Below, piece by piece: positions 11,633-22,000 of a DNA stretch of 64,000 nucleotides; position 1 is the first letter of the stretch; each line of letters begins with the position of its first letter. The notes under the pieces are model-generated. The model had not been told where the DNA came from and did no database searches. It saw only the letters and a program-made list of their open reading frames with translations. The DNA lies in NCBI GenBank assembly GCA_019633425.1, contig WSUB01000006.1:310001-374000 (forward strand). The letters run 5' to 3'. The DNA comes from Tulasnella sp. 424. Taxonomy: Eukaryota > Basidiomycota > Agaricomycetes > Cantharellales > Tulasnellaceae. A program made the position numbers and the translations under genes.

Positions 11633-12827
11633 CCTCGAACTGTAAGGCGGTCTGAATTCGGAGCCACTATCTCCGGCCGTAATGTCCGTATCTTCGCCCC
11701 GAAGACCATCCCCCCGGTGGACATGTATTTCGGCTTAAAGCCTCGATTTTCCCTCTAGATTGTTCTCATTGACTTTTATTCCTCCCTGCTTTTGGTAGCT
11801 ACTGGTTGTAAGCGGGTATCTGGGGTAATGGCCCTCCGCGCACCTTGACGTCTCGCGGCAGTCTGCTCGCGCGTAATAAACTTGCAAAGTCGGGGGAGCG
11901 ACTGGGGGTTGCTCGCAGCTATAGCAGTGACTTCAGCTCTTTACCATACTCATATTTTTCTGACTCACAGTGGACGTCCGGGCGACCTACAGGCGAAGGC
12001 ATCGAGTTTGTCGACCAGCCGCCCCGGTCTCCGAGAATCTCCTCCTTCGTTCTCCAGCTATTAACCGACCGTGTGTGAGATCGATAATTCTACAGGCATG
12101 AATTCAGCTATCCTTGACGGATCCATTGAGGACCAGAAGAGGTTTACTCGAAGGGTAGGTGACACTACGTGTTAGTGAGGTGCATGTCATCGGCGAGAAG
12201 GGTTTGTCACCACGGATCACCGTGATATATACTCAGATGCACGTATCCTATTTTAGCTATATATTGGATGCTGATCAGAATGATTTGGGGAAGTCTTATC
12301 CGTTGGGCTCTCGGCTTTGAAGAGTCACATCAACCGTGGGACGTCGAAGTATCGGCGTCTTTTACGAGGCGGGTGGATAGGGTTGGCGAGCAACCCAATT
12401 TAATTTAGATTATCATCGTCACCAATCCCCCTGGGGGATATAAGCCCAAACCCAGTTCAAAGTTGGAGGTAGTCGCTATCATAAGCTCATATACTCACGG
12501 GTCTTCCTTGAAACGTCAATACTGAGGGCCGACATCGGTTTTGACTGCCAGTGCATCACATGGAGAACTCAGTATGGCCTTTGACGCACCATGGTTTATT
12601 CTACCTATTGGTACTACTTTCCTTTGAGCCCGAAAATCTCCCGCATATGTCTGGGGAACCTTTTCTGTTAAGAACTATTCATGTTATGGAGCGTGCCTCG
12701 TTGCAAAGGGGTGTCTTGGTACGGCGGCGTTCGCCCGATCTTCGCGAATTTGAAGAGACTAAAAGGTACAATTCTAGAAAGTCGAATCGCAGTTCTATCT
12801 CGTTCTATCTTTGATATCCCCGGTTAG
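11633..12827. other. Intergenic DNA, no gene seen
   Basis: No supported coding sequence on either strand. Short blocks at about 12440-12640 resemble parts of 1140-1530, so part of this interval is an old duplicate of the A-B intergenic region. Confidence 0.35.
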
Positions 12828-13600
12828 TAAATTGGTGTGCGAAGGTAACCTGGAGAACTAATGAAAGCCCACAGGAAGCGAACTTATTAGGCGCTGTGCA
12901 GCACGCTTCCGGTTCCCCGGATGTGATGTTTCCGCCGGTATCATCCGGCGGTTGCATATTCCCAGACCTCTGGATGCTCCGGATCACCAAAATAAACCCA
13001 TACTCGAGGTCAGTCAAGAACGAATTCGTGACACGGTCGTTTGAAGGGATGCCAGTCAGGAAAATTGACACTTCAATTGGAGTTTTAGGCAAGGCTGGGT
13101 TCGGTCTGGCAGATTCTCCTTTCCGTCAATCGTTAGACGAATGGTTCAGAACTACCCACAGCGGTTAGTATATGCTTACGCTCGCAATCACACAGCATAA
13201 CCATCTTTGTGAACTCAGTGAGCAGGATTGCATTTGGGACCCAGTTATGGGTCATTTGCTCCGGACCTTAGGGCTGACCAGATACTTGGGACTGGATCTC
13301 ATCAACAGCAGCAGCTACCTGTAGTGTGCTCAATAGAGAACAGGCACATTTAAAGTAGCTGCTTCTTCCGGTGGCTAGACCATCAGATGGGAGCACCCGT
13401 CGGAGTGGGAGGCCCAGCCCAGCCCACATCGATCAAGCTTGCAACGAGACCTCCACAGTTTCCCTCCAGTAGAGCCATATATCACCAGTATACCTCCACA
13501 AGGTCAAGACAATTTCTCACACAAGCCTTCGTGTTCCGGTCTCTATCGCCACTGGTGACCCGGGCAAGTGGCGCCAAAGATTGTTGACACCCAGGTATCG
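12828..13600 (+). pseudogene. TM-WD40 family relic (last propeller exons)
   Basis: This is a decayed piece corresponding to the last exons of copy B. A frame reading FPDLWMLRITKINPYSR..GVLGKAGFG parallels the FPELWTL..GVAGKARFG region of copy B. DEWFRTTHSG stands for the DEWVIASNG micro-exon. CIWDPVMGHLLRTL stands for YVWDRITGHLLQTL. The following frame is broken by stops (ATCTCATCAACAGC.. and CCTGTAGTG), and the upstream 11 or more exons are absent. The similarity continues into DNA that follows copy B, so this is a truncated segmental duplicate, not a gene. Confidence 0.7.
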
Positions 13601-13715
13601 AATCGCCGATGATCGAAGACGCGTGCCCAAGGAGCAGTAACCGGACCGGTGATATATGTAGACTATTAATTAAGTCCCTTAGCATGTATCCCGAACTAAT
13701 AGGCGAAGCAGTGCT

Positions 13716-14135
13716 TTAGATAGATAAAGTAGGGCAAGCGCGGAAGGAATTGGGTCGTGGTATCAATATTGCAATGACCCTAGTCGCATGAGTCGCTGTG
13801 GGTTCCCCGTGCCAATGACGGCTTGTAGTAACCATCGTTATTGATTTTGGGAAAGTCATTTGTAACAAGAGATAGACATGAAGTACTTGTTGAGGCCGCA
13901 TTCGATGTTGGTGTGAGGAGAGCGGAAGCCTCGCACCACTCAGCTCCCCCATTTACTCCACCGTGCCCCAATAGCACTAGTCCCAAAATTATTGAGTAAT
14001 ATTATAAGGCAAAACTGTGGAGCCGGAATTGCTTTGGACCGCTGATGGCCGCTCGGAACATGTGAAAGTCACGCGCACGCCAGGAGGGACAGGGTGTCAA
14101 AGACCTCACGCATTGCAGTACGCACAGTATCTATG
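13716..14135. repeat. Left arm of a large imperfect inverted repeat
   Basis: Read on the minus strand, this arm matches 17768-18130 on the plus strand with moderate divergence. Shared blocks include GGTGGAGTAA, GAGGCTTGCGC/GAGGCTTCCGC, GAATGCGG, CATGTCTATCTCT/CATATCTCTCTGG, CGGCACGG/TGGCACGGGG and GCGTGAGGTCTTTGA. About 3.6 kb separates the arms and includes the tRNA-Tyr and the putative element. I see no gene in the arm. Confidence 0.55.
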
Positions 14136-14354
14136 CGGTCAGTTAACGCTAACCCCTCGTCCTGGGAGCGTATGTAGCCCCACTGCCAATTTCGGCCTTG
14201 AAATCTCATCGAAATAATGAATGGAAGTTCTAAGAGCTTTTCATAACTATTTTGATTCAATGAGGGAGGATGTAGCGATCGAGAATTGGTCCTCGTCGTT
14301 GTGGGGCTCTGGGAGGTGTGTAATATAAATTTAAGAGCGGATGCTGCTAGCTTG

Positions 14355-14445
14355 CCCTTTGTAGCTCAGCTGGAAGAGCGTGGGACTGTAATGGCTTACG
14401 TATAATGTCATCCCAAGGCCATCGGTTCGACCCCGATCGAAGGGA
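14355..14445 (+). tRNA. tRNA-Tyr (anticodon GTA) with an 18-nt intron
   Basis: The acceptor stem pairs CCCTTTG (14355-14361) with CGAAGGG before discriminator A14445. The D-arm is TAGCTCAGCTGGAAGAGC. The anticodon arm is TGGGA-CTGTAA..A-TCCCA with anticodon GTA. An 18-nt intron (TGGCTTACGTATAATGTC) sits after position 37, the canonical place for eukaryotic tRNA-Tyr introns. The T-arm is ATCGGTTCGACCCCGAT. A- and B-box elements are internal and T-runs follow. All stems pair, so this copy looks functional. Confidence 0.92.
14414..14445 (+). repeat. Direct repeat, left copy (3' part of tRNA-Tyr)
   Basis: These 32 bases, from the variable loop to the discriminator base, recur at 16260-16291 with one change (C to T in the T-stem/loop region). 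In tRNA-targeted integrations this is where the crossover site normally lies. Confidence 0.8.
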
Positions 14446-14450
14446 CAATG

Positions 14451-14462
14451 TTTTTGTTTTTT
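14451..14462 (+). terminator. RNA polymerase III terminator of tRNA-Tyr
   Basis: Runs of five and six T residues (14451-14455 and 14457-14462) lie 5 bases after the tRNA, as expected for Pol III termination. Confidence 0.75.
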
Positions 14463-14656
14463 AATGGGAGGGACAAGGAAAGCGAAGTTTCCCCGAGCGC
14501 AACTTCCGCTCAACCTATATCAAATACATACTTGAAGAGATAGCCGAGAAAATCAAATCCTTTGGCTCCTAACTCGCGGTCAAAGGAGCGTCGTTCGGGG
14601 CAGGAGAGATTTATCGACATACAAAATCCGCGAGGGAATGCAACAAGGTAAGGTAG

Positions 14657-15395
14657 CTAATCTTCCATCTTTTCATCGTCAACGTATTCATCCGAATCAT
14701 CGCCGGCGCCAACGACGGTAGGTTTGGCGTTGGCAGCGGCACGCTTAGGCTTGCTGGTAGATGGGCCAGCCAACGGGACCGGGTCGTCAGCTTCGGTAGC
14801 AAAAGTATTATCGGGTAGGGTTGAAGGTTGGCCATCGGACGAAGCTGTTACTCGAGGAGTATTTCCTCGACGGAAATCGGCCAAGGCCGGGCGCGACTTG
14901 CCAACGGAAGGATCGGGTGCTGAGTCTTGGGTCGAGGTCGATTCGGCGAGATTGTTCTTCCTCCTCTTGGACTTTGGTTCCACCTTGTCCAGAAGACCCT
15001 TTTTGCAGTTGTTGTTTATGTGGCGAAGCAGGTATGAAGCGCTGCTGTATCTAAAGAGATGATCAACGTAAGCAAGCGAGATCCAATGACTTGAATCGGA
15101 CGTCCTACTTTTTAGATTTGCGACAGAGGGGGCATTTAAAGTTCTTCTCCTTAGTTCTCCGCTCGAATTCTTCAAACGAGATTCCCTCAAACAACGCATC
15201 CAGTGCTTTGTGCACGCGCCCGCTGTCATGCGTGTGCCAAAGGGACAGTGAAGGAAAAGAACGGCCAATCAAAGGAAAAGGAAGGGAGGAAGGGGGGCAA
15301 GAATCAGTCATAGGTATTCAAATGGAAATCAGAGAACGTACTTGTGGATGCGGAGCTTGGCCCGGACGTAGATTGTCTAGGATTCAGGGCATTTC
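14657..15395 (-). pseudogene. Zinc-finger C-terminal fragment of a recombinase-like gene
   Basis: Reading down the minus strand: a Cys-poor remnant (KCPES-stop-TIYVRAKL, stop at 15379-15377), then VHKALDALFEGISFEEFERR and KNFKCPLCRKSK. After a normal intron (GTAGGACG..CTTTAG) comes YSSASYLLRHINNNC. Together these make a C-x2-C-x14-H-x4-C zinc-binding motif. A basic, then acidic tail follows (SKRRKNNLAES, ending DDSDEYVDDEKMED). The same region occurs at 23.1-23.75 kb, where the finger is kept but other parts are shifted. The in-frame stop and missing upstream exons make it non-functional. A nuclear DNA-binding role is the family-style guess only. Confidence 0.5.
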
Positions 15396-15455
15396 GGACA
15401 TGTTTTTGTCAGCAACACCTAGAACCACGGAAGTAAAGACCGTGTCAGCAACAGT

Positions 15456-15827
15456 TCAGATCCGGTCATCGAATCCTCGTACCTCATCCGTTTTAAGAAG
15501 ATTGACGAGATTGAGCTGCCACGCAACGCGAAAGTCCTCGCCAGTGTGGGTTTCGAGGAGCGTTGCGAGCTCCTTCTCTCTGCGGGTATCAAAGAGACTA
15601 TGCTCGGTCTCGTCGAAAAAGTCCCCGGCTTCCGCAGACTGCCAAGGAGAATCAATATCGTACTGATCCTCGTTTTCTTCGTCGTCGTCACCAGCATTCG
15701 GGGATGCGGCGCCAGCTTTGCCTTTACCCTTGGAAGCCTTGCCTTTGCCCTTGGTTGATGATGCACCGCCTTTGGTGCAAGGGGAGCCTGCTTCGATGTG
15801 ACAGCACTTGGGAGAAATTCGAGCCAT
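15456..15827 (-). pseudogene. Lys/Gly-rich and acidic ORF fragment
   Basis: From an ATG at 15827 the minus strand reads MARISPKCCHIEAGSPC, then a KGKGKASKGKGKAG stretch, an acidic run (GDDDEENEDQYD) and a helical-looking part ending LLKTDEVRGFDDR before a stop. The composition (basic then acidic low complexity) fits a linker of a nuclear protein and lies just upstream of the zinc-finger fragment on the same strand. No counterpart was found in the relic at 23-26 kb, so it may belong to another gene. Function unknown. Confidence 0.35.
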
Positions 15828-16029
15828 GTTCGGCGAAGCAGGAGGACTGGGGAACGTTGGGGGAACGGCGTTTGGGCGGACGGCAGCACGTGATGAGCAA
15901 ACGCGCAAGGGGAAACCGCCTTGGGTGCTTGAAAGAAGTGAGATCGATGTTTGCCAGTCACTCGGGCGTTGGTAAGCAGAATGGCGAGGAAAGTGCCCAA
16001 TATTTTTTGTGGAACTGGCATGGCAATGC

Positions 16030-16165
16030 GCTGACAAGGGGGAAACCCCCTTGGACCCCCCGGCCTCCGGCGGCGTCTGCGACGAGCGGCGGCGAGGAAG
16101 GAGCATTGCAGCGAGCAGCGAGGGAGGAGCGACGAGCAGCTAGGGAGCGACGAGCATCAGAGAGA
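16030..16165. repeat. GC-rich palindrome and purine-rich repeat tract
   Basis: GGGGGAAACCCCC forms a perfect short hairpin and is followed at once by GGACCCCCCGGCCTCCGG. Then about 80 bases of a purine-rich tract repeat GAGCGACGAGCAG-like units. It sits about 100 bases inside the right end of the putative element and stands out from the surrounding composition. Confidence 0.5.
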
Positions 16166-16259
16166 GAGCAAGCTCCGATTGGGGGGATGCACCCCATTAC
16201 CTCACCCTCCCCCTCCTCCCCCAACGCGCAGGACCCGGGATCCAACACCTGCCACAAAA

Positions 16260-16291
16260 CAAGGCCATCGGTTCGATCCCGATCGAAGGGA
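16260..16291 (+). repeat. Direct repeat, right copy (orphan tRNA-Tyr 3' half)
   Basis: Bases 16260-16291 repeat the tRNA-Tyr 3' end, including the T-arm and the acceptor 3' strand, with a single substitution. No tRNA 5' half precedes it. A CTTTTTT run follows at about 16298, like the Pol III terminator of the intact gene. Confidence 0.8.
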
Positions 16292-17323
16292 AAACCTCTT
16301 TTTTCCCGTTATCACGGAAACCTGGACCGAAGTTCCCCTCAACCTAAATCTCTGCTCATCCCATGTTGAATGTATACGGAAGACCATGTCTGACGTGTGA
16401 AGGTCATATATTCTTACTTAACTTTCGCTTTGGGTGTAGGTTCGGTTCCACGGGGGACCCGAAGCCCTTACTCCGTGAGACTGTTTTGTTACAATTGCGA
16501 TGGACATGGCGTTACGGCTCAGAACATGGAGGCAACGTGTGAGAACAAGCGGGCCATGTTCGGTCCGTTTCCAAGTCTGAAACCAAGACGCGACACGAGC
16601 ATTTCCAGCTATACAAGCTAATTAGCCTGATTTCAGCTGAGAGAACTATGGACGTTCTCCGAATTTGAACATGCCAGAACATGCCCTAGCGTGGATGGTC
16701 CACACGTTCACCACATGTTCGGACTCCGGATATCGCCGGCCTCCTCTTGTGTAACTTGCAACGTCGCCGTTCCGGCAACAGAGGGTGGGTTGCTCGGTTC
16801 AAATCCCTAAAAAATTTAGTTCAACTGTATGCGTAGTCCGTGAGCAGGCGATGGTCTCGCGTCCGGTGGCTGTACATGTCGCCCGTCGAGACGCTCGGCC
16901 TTCGCTGGTGTACTCAGTTCGTATAAGCTGTGTTTTCCGCGTCCGAGTCAGGTTATTCCCATCCAGCATCTTACAGGCGAGCGACCGAGCTAGGACAAGC
17001 CATGAGCTCTTAACCCCATTGGTACACACACCTCCACCCGGGAAGTCACACTCACGGCACTGGGTGGATCCGGAGAAGCGGGGACTCGAAGATAACAGGC
17101 GTTTCCGAGGGTTGGCAGGCAACCCCCGTCATGCTTCTTGAGATTATAATCTCTCATTACCCAAATTTAATACTTAGTCGTCTATATCGAATTGGTAGCG
17201 AGGCTCATGCCTCACGTTCGCCAGTTGTCGCCGCCGAGACGCTCGTCCTTCGCTGGATCCCTGAGAAGAGGTTGTGTGATATCACTCAAAAAATGCATTT
17301 ATTAGTATTACGCATCAGAACGT

Positions 17324-17382
17324 GCTTGGGCGAATCCCTCGCGTCTCGGCGGCGATAGTCGCCGAGACGCTCGTGATTCGCC
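17324..17382. repeat. Near-perfect hairpin with repeated arm
   Basis: GGCGAATC..GCGTCTCGGCG on the left pairs with CGCCGAGACGC..GATTCGCC on the right around a short loop, giving arms of about 25 bases. Single arms recur as direct copies at about 17228-17258 and 16876-16906 (CGAGACGCTCG..TTCGCTGG). Confidence 0.65.
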
Positions 17383-17767
17383 GGAGACAAGACTATACTA
17401 TATTGTTACGTAAAATTTATTCCTGGCCAAATGTTTAGACTCTGCAAAGGATGGAGAATGTCAGCCTGGTGCTTGATTTCCTCCAGAACCGGCGAGCCCT
17501 CGGGAAAGTCAAATCTATTGGCGGTGGGGTGCTAATGACATGTCCAAAGCGTATCATGACCGTCCCACAGCTCAGTATCTAAAGGTTTAAATACCGAAGG
17601 CCCTGCAAAACCTACCTTTATTGATAGTTCTAGACCATTTGGAAGGATTTGAGCCTGGAAAACAATCATCTAGATCCTTCCTTCCTTATTCGGACTTATG
17701 AGCGGATCCACCCACTTGGAACGTGGTGAGAATCCCAAGAACATGTTTACTTTCACTGAGGTTATTG

Positions 17768-18130
17768 ATATACTGTGCATTATATGCAGTACATAATGCA
17801 CTGCGTGAGGTCTTTGATCGGCTGTTCTCGTGGTGTGTACGTGGCCTTCTGATGTTCTATGCTTACATCAGAGGTCCAATGTAATTCCGGGTCCCACGTC
17901 CACCCTAAGACTAAGCGCTATTGGGTGGCGGTGGAGTAATGAGCGAGTTGAGGGATGTGAGGCTTGCGCACTCCTCGCACCTGTATGGAATGCGGAGTCA
18001 AGAACCTCACATATCTCTCTGGTTACACATGATTTACATAACCCACGAAGCTGTTTAATGCGAAGCGACCATCGGCACGGAGAACTTACTATGACACAGG
18101 CGGCTAGTATTATTGAGGGCATCGCTCTCC
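17768..18130. repeat. Right arm of the large imperfect inverted repeat
   Basis: Matches the reverse complement of 13716-14135 over about 360 bases with many substitutions and small gaps. The arm edge near GCGTGAGGTCTTTGA corresponds to the CAAAGACCTCACGC block at about 14098. Confidence 0.55.
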
Positions 18131-19076
18131 CTATTGTCAGGAAATCTCTAGGAGAGGAGGGTCGTCGCCCCGAGAGCGATTGTAACTAGGGATTTAAACT
18201 GTCGGATTTCATTGTAGATAGTAACGGAGCTACTTTTATATGCTAGGGATAAATCTCCTTGGGGTAGTAACTGTAAAGCACGGTCGATTTTCTAGATGAA
18301 ATTGCCCTACTATCCCTTTGACTGTCCTCCTAGCTCCTCAATTTACAATCCCTATAAGCTCGAGATCCATACTAAGACGTTCAGTTAATATTCTATGGAC
18401 ATCACCACTCTAGCCTGTTTCTTCTTGGACCTGGATCTACGATATCTAGGATACCCGAGTTTCACTAGACTTCGTCGCTATTCGCTCAATTAATCCGTGA
18501 GAACAGAAAACAGAACACAAGGCTTGTGTGAGAGGATGTCTCGATCCTTCGGAGGTATGCTAGTGATATCTGCCTCTGTCTGGAAGGAAGGGTGAAGGGG
18601 TTGGTTACTGGCTCCATCGGTGGAAGAGGCAGGTGCCTGGGGCGAGATGTCTCCTTATTGAGCACACTACATATATGCAACCGCTTCACGACGTGATACA
18701 ATCCCAAATATTTGGTGGTCCCGGAGTTCGTGACAGATGCGAACCAGTGGATTGCTTCTCGGTGGCTTGCCGCTCCGGCGCTATCTTCTGGCCAAGCCTA
18801 TTAAAGCAGGTTCAATGCTCTACCGTGGAATTCGGTGTAGATGCCCCTGATTGTGCTGGTGCTGGAACAGAAATCCCCAATATTCAACAATGTGAATTCT
18901 CACATCCGAAAATGCGGTTCAATATCCTGGTGTTACGCTTATATGATTGCCAGTTTCTATTTAACCGATGTTTAGTTTGTTAACTTTGAGCCCCCTGCTA
19001 CATATCTATCCCCACCTAACACGCCCTTCCAAGACACCTTTCAAATCCTCGCCCTTCCCTCCTGCCTGCTCACCTA

Positions 19077-22000
19077 ATGCGCCGGCTTAAGCGCCCTTCG
19101 AATAATCACAGTTCAGCTCTCGAATCCGAGCTCCATCGGACCGTCAGGCCCGGGAAGTCCAAATCACCAATTCCAGAGGCCAGGTCCACTTCAAACCAGG
19201 GCCAATTAGCCGCCTGGGAGAAATTAGTCGACCAGATCGTGAAGGGAAAGACCCAAGCGTTCCATGCCGACAACGGCCTGCAGAAGGAGTGTGTTCAATG
19301 TCTTAATACATTCAAGGAGTACGTCACATTTTGGGCTTGTGAAGGTTACTTGAAACTTATTGAAGGAACTCCGAAGGGAGATAAAAAATCTCGAATCCCA
19401 AATTCACGAATTCATTGATGCAGTTCGTCCTCTTGGCTCATCCAGTGGACTTATATTCTCGGCGAGAAGGCTTCGCTACCGCATGGCCGAGATTCAAGAT
19501 AGGTTTTCTGCAAATGCGGCCGCAATTTACGTTGCGTTTAGAGAGAATTTGACATCCGAGCTGCCCGAAGACCTTCGCGTCCGCTCACCCGTGAACTTTG
19601 GAAGGCAGGGAGGAAGCATGGAAAGTTTTCCCGACCTCCTACAGGATTTGGCAAGCGAGGTCCGCGAATTCATGCATTCGCTTCGCGACATCCCAGAATT
19701 CTCTGATAAGGGTCTCACGGAGTCTCTCGATGCTTTCGCGGCCTGGATGGATTATAGGGCGAATGGGCTACAGGATTTCGGCGGTAAGCCCTCATCCACA
19801 CTCGATACTCGGCGAAGAAGTTACCTAACCCTTGGGTGTACGTACTGTATAGCCGAGCTAGAGACACCTGCGCTTTATCGCTACACAAACGGCCTAATGG
19901 TTGAAATGGGAAAATATTTGAATCAGACAGGGGATGCTTTGAAGCATTTCGGAACAGGAGGTGAGTACGTTATGTTGGCGGTTGACACGATCCTGAGGCG
20001 AGACGGATCTCATCAAAGGGGTTAAGTCAATTCAAGACGCACAGAAACGTTCCAAAGAGCAACTTCAGAACATGTCCACCGTGGTGGGCAACCTTACCGT
20101 TTTCCTTACCAGCACCCGTATTGAATGTAGGGATGCCGCTTGACAGGCAACTTTCTTCTCCGGGGTAGCTGCAACTACATTCCAGGTGCGTTTGGGTTTA
20201 CCTATTTCTCTCTGGGGAAGCTCCCAGATAGGGAACGACAGCCAGCGCGATTCCATTATTTCGCAATTACTGATTACCTATCCCTATAAAACGTAGTACA
20301 CATCAGGAAATCAAGAGTAAAGCCTTTTAAGACCAGAAAAGCTGATAAATTGACTTGTTTTTATCTCCGTACTCTAGCTCCGCTCTTGATGAAATTGTTC
20401 GGGCGCTCTGGGTGTCGTCCTTAATCCTGAGCATAGCATCCGCTATTAATTCCCAGCTCGCTATGCATTGTGAGTGGAAGCTCGTGTTTTGAGTTTTACC
20501 TATTGAACTGGGTTTATTTCTTAGGGAGAACTGCCATGTAGTCAGTATGGCACTCTTTTTTTTGCTTATCCGGCGCTCATTACTTGCATTCGATGGCAGC
20601 CGGTCGCCACGGAGCGCTCTTCCTAGTAAGCGCATGTCTTCCTTTAATTCCGCGTAAGCATACTAACGTCCATAATGTACAGTGTGGACATCCCTTTGCT
20701 TAAATCAAACACCTATCCTCTTCCTTACCTTCTCCGTTCTGACCTTCTCCATCGGCTTGGTCATCTACACGTATTCTTCGTCCCAAGGAAAGCTAGTAAC
20801 TCTATGCGCGACCGTTCTCACCTCATTCACGTCTCTCATCTTGCTTACTGTGATCTTGTGGGAGGGTGGAGAGCGTTGGCAAGCCTACAAGTGGGGTCGG
20901 ACGAGCCAAGAGATCGATATCGGACCCGGTGTTCCGGTGGCGCACCAACCATGGGAACCGTACCAAGAAGTCAAGCACTTCAACATGCGAATCGTCGAGC
21001 TGGTTTGGAGAGGGACCCGATTGGCGTACTTGGTCATTCGAAAGTCTTTCAAGCGGCTGTTTTCCTATCTACCAAGAGGCCGCACACCAGCTACGGCAGG
21101 GCTTTCGGTTTTACCCGTGCCAATTGTAACACTTGGAGGCGTGCAACGGCAGGCTTCCACCGCATCCGTGGGTTCTGACAAGAACCGAGACGGCATCCGA
21201 CAAGATCGGCAGGTACTATCCTCGCCGCCGGGTGAGCCCTTCAAACTAGGATTTCAAGTGGACCGAACCAGCCAGGAAGTCTATCCGGAACCCATCTCGC
21301 CCATGACATTCGATGGCCGTGATCACGGCCACCGCCTTTATAAAACCGCCTGGCAGCTCGCGCGAGATCCGACATTGAGAGACCGCCTGGATTTCTCTCC
21401 GGTGACACCAGAAGGATTGAAGTGCCTCAAATCATTAGAGCTAGAGAATTATTATACCCATCCAGAAGTAGCAGGCCCTGTTCAAGACCTGCAGTTCGCA
21501 CCCGACGGGAAATGGCTCGCTACTTCGTTCAGGGATGGAACTGTGGGACTATGGCGCGTTGACTCAAGCTTAAAATGGAATTCTGCGCTCGCCGGCCAGC
21601 AAGGGAATATGACGTGGCACCAAAAGATGCCCCGACTTCTGCTCCCACTGAAAGGCAGCGTGGAAGTCTGGGAGCCAACGGTATGTAGTAAGCCCGGTCT
21701 CGGAAACCGGGATCTACCCCACTGACCTTCCAACCTTTCCAGGCGGTGGGGCAAGGAAGACGGGTGAAGAGTGGGTTGGAGGCATTTACGTGGCTTCAGG
21801 ATGGCCAGAACTTCGTTGCAGTCAAGGGAAACCGTCTATATATGTTTGTGAGTTCGATTGTACACCCCGGCGCAGCAACGCAATGACAGGTTTTCGTTTA
21901 GGATCGAGAAAGGGAGGGAGTACGCCGTAGGGGCCATATTTTACATTATCCATTACGTGTCCATGACATGGCGTCGATTCCGTCCACTGAGTAAGCAGAG

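Larger units (their letters stand above)
14446..16291. mobile_element. Putative remnant of an element integrated at tRNA-Tyr
   Basis: The stretch is bounded by an intact tRNA-Tyr on the left and a second copy of the last 32 tRNA bases on the right. Inside, on the minus strand, lie two fragments (14657-15395 and 15456-15827) of a zinc-finger gene. Its better-preserved relative at 23.1-26.5 kb looks like a tyrosine recombinase. Tyrosine recombinases that integrate at tRNA 3' ends and duplicate that end are well known in prokaryotes. In fungi, DUF3435 recombinases mobilise large Starship elements. The link here is inference. Against it: the two flanks after the repeats share a weak similarity (GAAGTTCCCC / CTCAACCTA at about 16333-16347 versus 14485-14515), so a plain duplication is possible. 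Confidence 0.4.
16292..19076. other. Gene-poor accessory DNA before copy D
   Basis: No intact gene is supported. About 16480-16760 is a dispersed copy of 49130-49390. On the minus strand about 17690-17410 reads for nearly 90 codons with one stop (ELWDGHDTLWTCH, stop, then HPTANRFDFPEGSP), perhaps a small coding relic of unknown origin. About 18830-19070 resembles 44030-44260 and so is probably the shared promoter region of copies D and E. Confidence 0.4.

Noticed and set aside
16785..16815. GGTTCAAATCCC as a possible tRNA B-box
   Set aside because: No matching stem and no upstream A-box or cloverleaf.
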